DNA of 64,000 nt, from assembly GCA_009760855.2 (NCBI GenBank), contig WPIO01000050.1, positions 1,025,001 to 1,089,000 on the forward strand. Reading direction: 5' to 3'. The position numbers and the translations under genes are program-made. Source of the DNA: Cristatella mucedo (taxonomy: Eukaryota; Bryozoa; Phylactolaemata; Cristatellidae). Position 1 is the first letter of the stretch, and each line of letters opens with the position of its first letter. Positions 59,604-64,000 of the stretch are shown here, piece by piece. The notes beneath the pieces were generated by a model. That model was not told where the DNA came from. It was given only the letters and a program-made list of their open reading frames with translations, and made no database searches.

Positions 59604-59610
59604 GAGGTAC

Positions 59611-59810
59611 AGAGAGAGAGAGAGCAAGAACGAGGGATAGAGAAAGAGGGTGGGAGAAGGAGGGAGAGGGAAGGAGAGGGAGGGAGAGGAAGGAGGGAAA
59701 AAGGGAGGGAGAGAAAAGAGGGGGAGAGGGAGGGAGAGGAAAGGAGAGGGAGAGAGAAAGAGGGAGCATGAGAGAAGTAGATGGGGAGAGAGAGAGGGAG
59801 AGAGAGAGAT
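59611..59810. repeat. GA-rich low-complexity tract
   Basis: Imperfect (GGGA)n and (GA)n. Frames on both strands (Arg/Glu or Ser/Leu rich) are artefacts. Confidence 0.95.
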
Positions 59811-60609
59811 GAATGCTCCACATTCCAATGTGGCAGCCGTTCAGCAGGTACTATGTTGCCTCTGTTGCTGTTTCCATTGTACGGCTGCCATGCCAGGTTT
59901 CTGAGCTAACTGGTAGAGCCCCCAAGAGCTAATGACCCAGTAGAGCTTGCAGGAGAGTCGAGGGCAAGCCAGAGGGTGCCAGCAGCAACTCTTGTCATTA
60001 GAGGACTCTCGAGCTACAAGTTGGGCCAGTCGAGTAGATAGATCGGTGCACCAGTATATCGACCAATGGAGCCTGAGAGTGGTGGTGGTGGTGGGCTGAG
60101 CAGCTGCTACTCATCGTTGGCTCCTCTGATGATGCACCTCATTAGCACAAGCCCACTATCACAGACCTCGACCGACACTTCCGACGGTTTGCAGCAGCTG
60201 ATTGCAAGTTTCGGAGGGTAATCAGGTGATTTCGAACCCGGATCGCGGCCAAAGGAGTGGTGCAGGCTAAGGCCGGTGGTTACACCTCCACGAGTTGACG
60301 GTCGAACAGGTCAGGGTGGCTGCTTAGGTTGGATCTACAAAACCATTACCTTCCCTCCCCCCATGATTGTATTACTGTTCTTCTTTCTGCATAGCCCTGC
60401 CGATCTCCCCTGCTGTGTGCTTAAAGCTAGTTAAAGCCGTGTGACTGCTTAGTAACTGCAGCTTCACTGACATGGCTGTATTAATGGATGGTGCAAGCCC
60501 TTCAGCTGCCAAAGATTAATGGTTTTAAGCTTGGCTCGAAGCATGCCTTTGCCTGCAGAAGCTGATCTAATCACATTAGGCAGTGGACACAATTGAGTGG
60601 CTTACTCCA
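59811..60609. other. No recognised gene
   Basis: A short (GGT)n run lies at 60079-60093. No coding signal. Confidence 0.45.
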
Positions 60610-60780
60610 GAGCCGCAATAGCCCAGGTGGTAAGGTACTCACTCTTCTCGACCGAGGTCGCAGGTTCGAAGCCTGCAGTGGCAGATGCTTTATAGCCAAC
60701 AACAAGCAGTGGCAACAGTCGATAAGGCTCTTCTGCCACTATGTAAACGAGCTGTTGAATAAGCTAATATTTTTTCTACT
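60610..60780 (+). mobile_element. SINE D copy
   Basis: Head tagcccaggtggtaaggtac (A-box-like), B box gcaggttcgaagcctg (60660-60675), body gccaacaacaagcagtggca, aaggctcttctgccactatg and gagctgttgaataagctaat. Confidence 0.88.
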
Positions 60781-60889
60781 ACTGACAGATATCTTTGCAG
60801 GCACTTTTCTTGCAACTTTAATTTAAATCAATTAGCTAGGCGAAGTAGCTGCACCAGTCACAGAGCGTTAAGACACTGATCAATGTATC

Positions 60890-61165
60890 TTACGCAACGA
60901 CATCTACTCTCCAAGTGCCGACTATGGCACATCTTTTTCAGCGGTCCTGAACTGCTACTTCTAAGCTACTCACTACCTCAACTGCTCTCCTAACTCTGCT
61001 ATGCTTCCCACTTTCTCGTTGTTGCGTGAGACGAAGTCTGTTGGCTACCGAATTCGTACCGAAAGCCGCTTAGGCTGTGAGTGCGCTATACAAAACTCTC
61101 CTGCGTAACACCCACATGTCTTTATGACTTTGTGGAGTTACTGACGGAGATACATTACATTACAT
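60890..61165 (+). mobile_element. LINE B 3' end
   Basis: Starts cttacgcaacgacatctactc and runs through LLRETKSVGYRIRTESRLGC to the B stop, then the 3' end with gtggagttactgacggagat and acattacattacat. Confidence 0.93.
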
Positions 61166-61659
61166 CTGACCGATAGGTACACCCTTCCAATGGCAGCTAA
61201 TCACAGGTCACGGCCGACGAGACATGTAGGGCTGCCTTCAGTGGCTACACACAGGAAGTCCGTAGTCGTTAACACTAAACAAGCCTGTGCCACGATATTT
61301 AACTGCCACAAGAAACTGTGCCTTCATGATCGGCCGGCAGCTGCAAACAGTCAGCTTGGATTTCGAGCTCAGCCTCTGGGCTACTTTGCCCAGCTTAGCT
61401 GGCAGCGGCCTTCTTGAACAGACTTGTGCAGTCTTCTTCTTGGTGAGCTTTGCACTCAAAGACCCTCAATGGACTTATGAAACTAACGCCTTCCAAGGGG
61501 AAAGAATGTATTTGATTTGCTTCAGCCAGTAGTTCAGAGAGTTGTCGAAACGAATGCAGCCCGATCAAGCAGCAGGCCCTTGAGCAATGGCCTCTCCACC
61601 TTCCCTGCCCCATCCAGTCCTGCCCCATCCCAGCCCCAGCTTGTCCTCCATTAATATCC
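61166..61659. other. No recognised gene
   Basis: Lys-rich minus frame 61459-61238 has no known match. Confidence 0.4.
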
Positions 61660-62025
61660 TCCCACATGCTCCCACAGCCTGGAACTCCCTCCCGACCTGC
61701 GTCAGAACATCCCCCCCCCGACCTGACCACATTTAAAAGGAAGCTAAAAACACATCCATTTAGGACAGCATTTAGCGGGTCCCTGTGATTCGTCCTTGAT
61801 GTGCTTATGTGTGCTGACACTGTGCATGCTGCCACTAACCACATTTGCATGCTGACCCTGTGCATGTCACCCCTAACCATATTATTCATTTTGTTTGTTT
61901 TTCAAGCATGATTTTGCTTACCATTCAATTGCATTTCACTTTGCAGCAAATGTAAAGCGCCTAGAGAGAGATTAACTTCTCTGAGGGCGCTTTATCAAGT
62001 GAATTTTTATTATTATTATTATTAT
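61660..62025 (+). mobile_element. LINE A 3' end, well preserved tail
   Basis: Starts near catgctcccacagcctggaac (APKAWNSLP), then gacctgaccacatttaaaag, the 3' untranslated end and a near-ideal hairpin: gtaaagcgcc, agagagag, ttctctgagg, gcgctttatc, then (TTA)n at 61950-62025. A C run at 61711-61719. Confidence 0.93.
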
Positions 62026-63065
62026 GGGCCAGTGGGCTGTTGGATTCGCTGTGTCCCAGTGGCATCTGGTGAAAGCTCAGCACTATCAGTTGGAGCTGCA
62101 ACAGAAAATTAACAAAGAGAGACCGATTACATCTGCAGCAGCAACGAATAAGCATAACGAATGTCAAGGCCTTGTAGGGGCTTGCATTCAGCTTGGAGCC
62201 TCGATGCCATCAATACCGACGGTTTTCGGGATCCGTGTCGGAATTCAACAGATTAGATCGTCGGTCTTCCATCAGCCAGCAAGCTGATGAACCTCCTTAA
62301 AGCAGCAGGCCTCCAATCTCCTCTTTCTGCAAGAATCACTCGAACTATCTGTGACCCCGAGTATAGCTGGCAGCAGCCCGACTCACTCAATTCCACAGTC
62401 CCCCCATCTCTCCCCCACGCGGGCCTGAGTGGGTCGCGGCTGAGCGATTCGTTAAGGAGTCGTCAAGACTTTCAAGGTTGAGGTTTCAAGGAAGAACAGT
62501 CCAAGCAGCCCAAGCAAGAAGTGACAGCCGAGAGAGGTGCACGGTGGGTGACTGCCAGTGACAGCCGGATCAGGCAGGATCGGTGGAATTGCACCCTGAG
62601 CTGGGCACACAAATGCATCAGATTCCTACCAGGCAGAAGGCTGTGAGTGGCTAGAATTGAGAATTCTGAAACTACCGGAACAATATTCCTTTTCACTGAC
62701 GATGACGACGACGATCAAGAAAGACATAACCGAGAACTAAGACCAAGGGGTGTGCAGCTTGAGCATGAAAGGGACTACCTTTATCTTGCCGAAGGCAGCC
62801 AATCATAAGAGAACTAAAAAAAGGGGCGGGGCATGCCGTTCAGTATGCAGCCTGCCGAGTCACTTCGGATCGCTCCGAGGGCAGCACAGGAAACAGCTGA
62901 TTGCATGGAATATAGTGCATCGTAAAGTTAATCTGCGGCTCAGCTCTGCCACGGCCCAAGGTCCAGTCGGCGAGACAAGATACGTATGCTGACATAAAGT
63001 GCCACCATCTGGTGACAGCAATGCAGCAGCAAGGTATCTCACGAAGGACAGTGCTATCCTACACA
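62026..63065. other. No recognised gene
   Basis: Frames 62024-62287, 62287-62481 and 62750-62992 are not recognised. Confidence 0.4.
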
Positions 63066-63840
63066 ATTGGCCGGCATGAAAAGACATTTAACAAAACCCT
63101 AAAACAGCATTTGTCTCTCGTGGTATTCGCCGGGTCCACCTGCATCGTCCTTTTCGGGTTAATCTGTGCCGAAGCTGCATGCTATTACTAACCATTTTGA
63201 CATGCTTGGTGTTGTTCATGGGGGGGGGGGTAACAAGAGCAGGATCACAGTTGCCCCATCGAATGCTTCTCACTTGGTGATTCGTGCTGTAACTGGGAAA
63301 AAACAAACAAAAAAAAACAAAGAACAATTTAGACACACTGCATGAAACCCTTTCTGCCCTGGCCTGCACTGGCTTTCCATCAAGAAGTCGACGACTCCAA
63401 GGTGCTGCCATTCTTTGGCTCCTCGGTTTACCAATCTGCAACAGTACTGGCTCCTCGGGCTACCCCCTCGAATCCTGCCAACTCGTCCGACTTGTGGTAG
63501 CTGTGCTGCCGCGCGAAAACTCCAAGCATTTTGAGACCACCTCTTTTGTTCCTATGCTTAATACTGCAGCTTATAACTCTCCAACCACCGACCCACGATT
63601 TCCACTCACTTGACGACGTATAAAGTAAAGCTAAAAATCAACCTGCTCCTCCCAGCATTTGCTTCGCCCTCGTGGGTAGCCACTCGTTTCGAAGAGCTTA
63701 TTCGTGCTGCAAATGTGCATGTCGTTATCACTAATCAGCTTGCACACTTCCTTTCCAGCTCGTGTGAAGTGCCTAGAATGATGAGATTTAGTTTGCCTGG
63801 TGTGCAAAGCAAACATATTACACTTGCTATTCTCTTTTAT
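63066..63840 (+). mobile_element. Decayed LINE 3' portions
   Basis: 63070-63220 resembles A sequence after the C-terminal domain (acatttaacaaaaccctaaaacagcattt, gctgcatgctattactaacc). 63345-63830 is a second fragment: cctgcactggctttccatcaag, cattttgagaccacctc and a weak tail gtgaagtgcctagaatgatgag. Confidence 0.55.
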
Positions 63841-64000
63841 CTGAGAAATACATTTATTATTAAGATTTTAGGCACCAATCACTTGGCAAAGAGGGGAGGA
63901 GTCAGTGCTCTGTAAAAGTCAGATCAGCTGCCCATCCTAACCCTACGACAGAGCTTACTGATCGCAACAGCTTAGACTGGAGGACACCTGAGGGAGATTT
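63841..64000. other. No recognised feature to window end
   Basis: Nothing recognised. Confidence 0.4.

Noticed and set aside
59504-59904. Several frames of 74-105 codons
   Set aside because: Low-complexity GA-rich DNA plus a LINE tail.

Overview
This window is eukaryotic, almost certainly animal, nuclear DNA. It has no bacterial-style operons, and its one recognisable host gene is split into short exons with canonical GT-AG introns. Everything else is a dense bed of decayed non-LTR retrotransposons, tRNA-derived SINEs and microsatellites. L2/CR1-type LINEs and a CD63-like tetraspanin suggest an invertebrate metazoan (or basal chordate); the sequence alone does not fix the phylum.

Host gene: a tetraspanin on the minus strand. 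Five consecutive internal exons can be read (52017-51829, 49871-49797, 48990-48907, 47023-46919, 46705-46622). All start and end in phase 0. Joined, they give 179 residues covering most of TM1, the small loop, TM2, TM3, the large extracellular loop with the CCG motif and six cysteines, and TM4. The first coding exon was not found and probably lies beyond an intron with repeats or outside the window. A possible tail exon near 44.6 kb has a splice-phase problem.

Mobile DNA: Family A (LINE, about 3.6 kb when complete; best copies 35686-39288 and 25968-30785) is a single-ORF APE-endonuclease/RT element. Its 3' end folds into a two-part hairpin (AAAGCGCC...GGCGCTTT) followed by (TTA)n. Family B (LINE; best copy 16163-17750, minus) has a related RT but a different 3' end, closing with an ACATT pentamer repeat. 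Family E is a third, badly decayed LINE. SINE C has a tRNA-like head and a 3' end resembling the family A tail, a LINE/SINE pair. SINE D is a second tRNA-derived SINE with a different body. No LINE copy keeps an intact full-length reading frame.

Layout: 1-2.4 kb mostly unassigned, with minisatellite and a 145-bp tandem duplication; 2.4-6.7 kb A and B copies, one nested; 7.5-9 kb microsatellites and decayed tails; 9.5-18.9 kb LINE E, A and B and SINEs; 19.1-19.4 kb G-rich minisatellite; 20-31 kb A and B copies, including a clear B-inside-A nesting; 31-35 kb sparse with decayed LINE and SINE; 35.7-39.3 kb best A copy; 40-44 kb A ends, a 99-bp in-frame duplication and a TA microsatellite; 44.5-52 kb tetraspanin gene with repeats in its introns; 52-64 kb SINEs, LINE fragments and long CT/GA microsatellites.

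No rRNA, true tRNA gene, CRISPR array or new multi-gene system was seen. The most interesting material is the repeat archaeology (nested insertions, shared LINE/SINE tails, shared truncation points) and the reconstructable tetraspanin gene.
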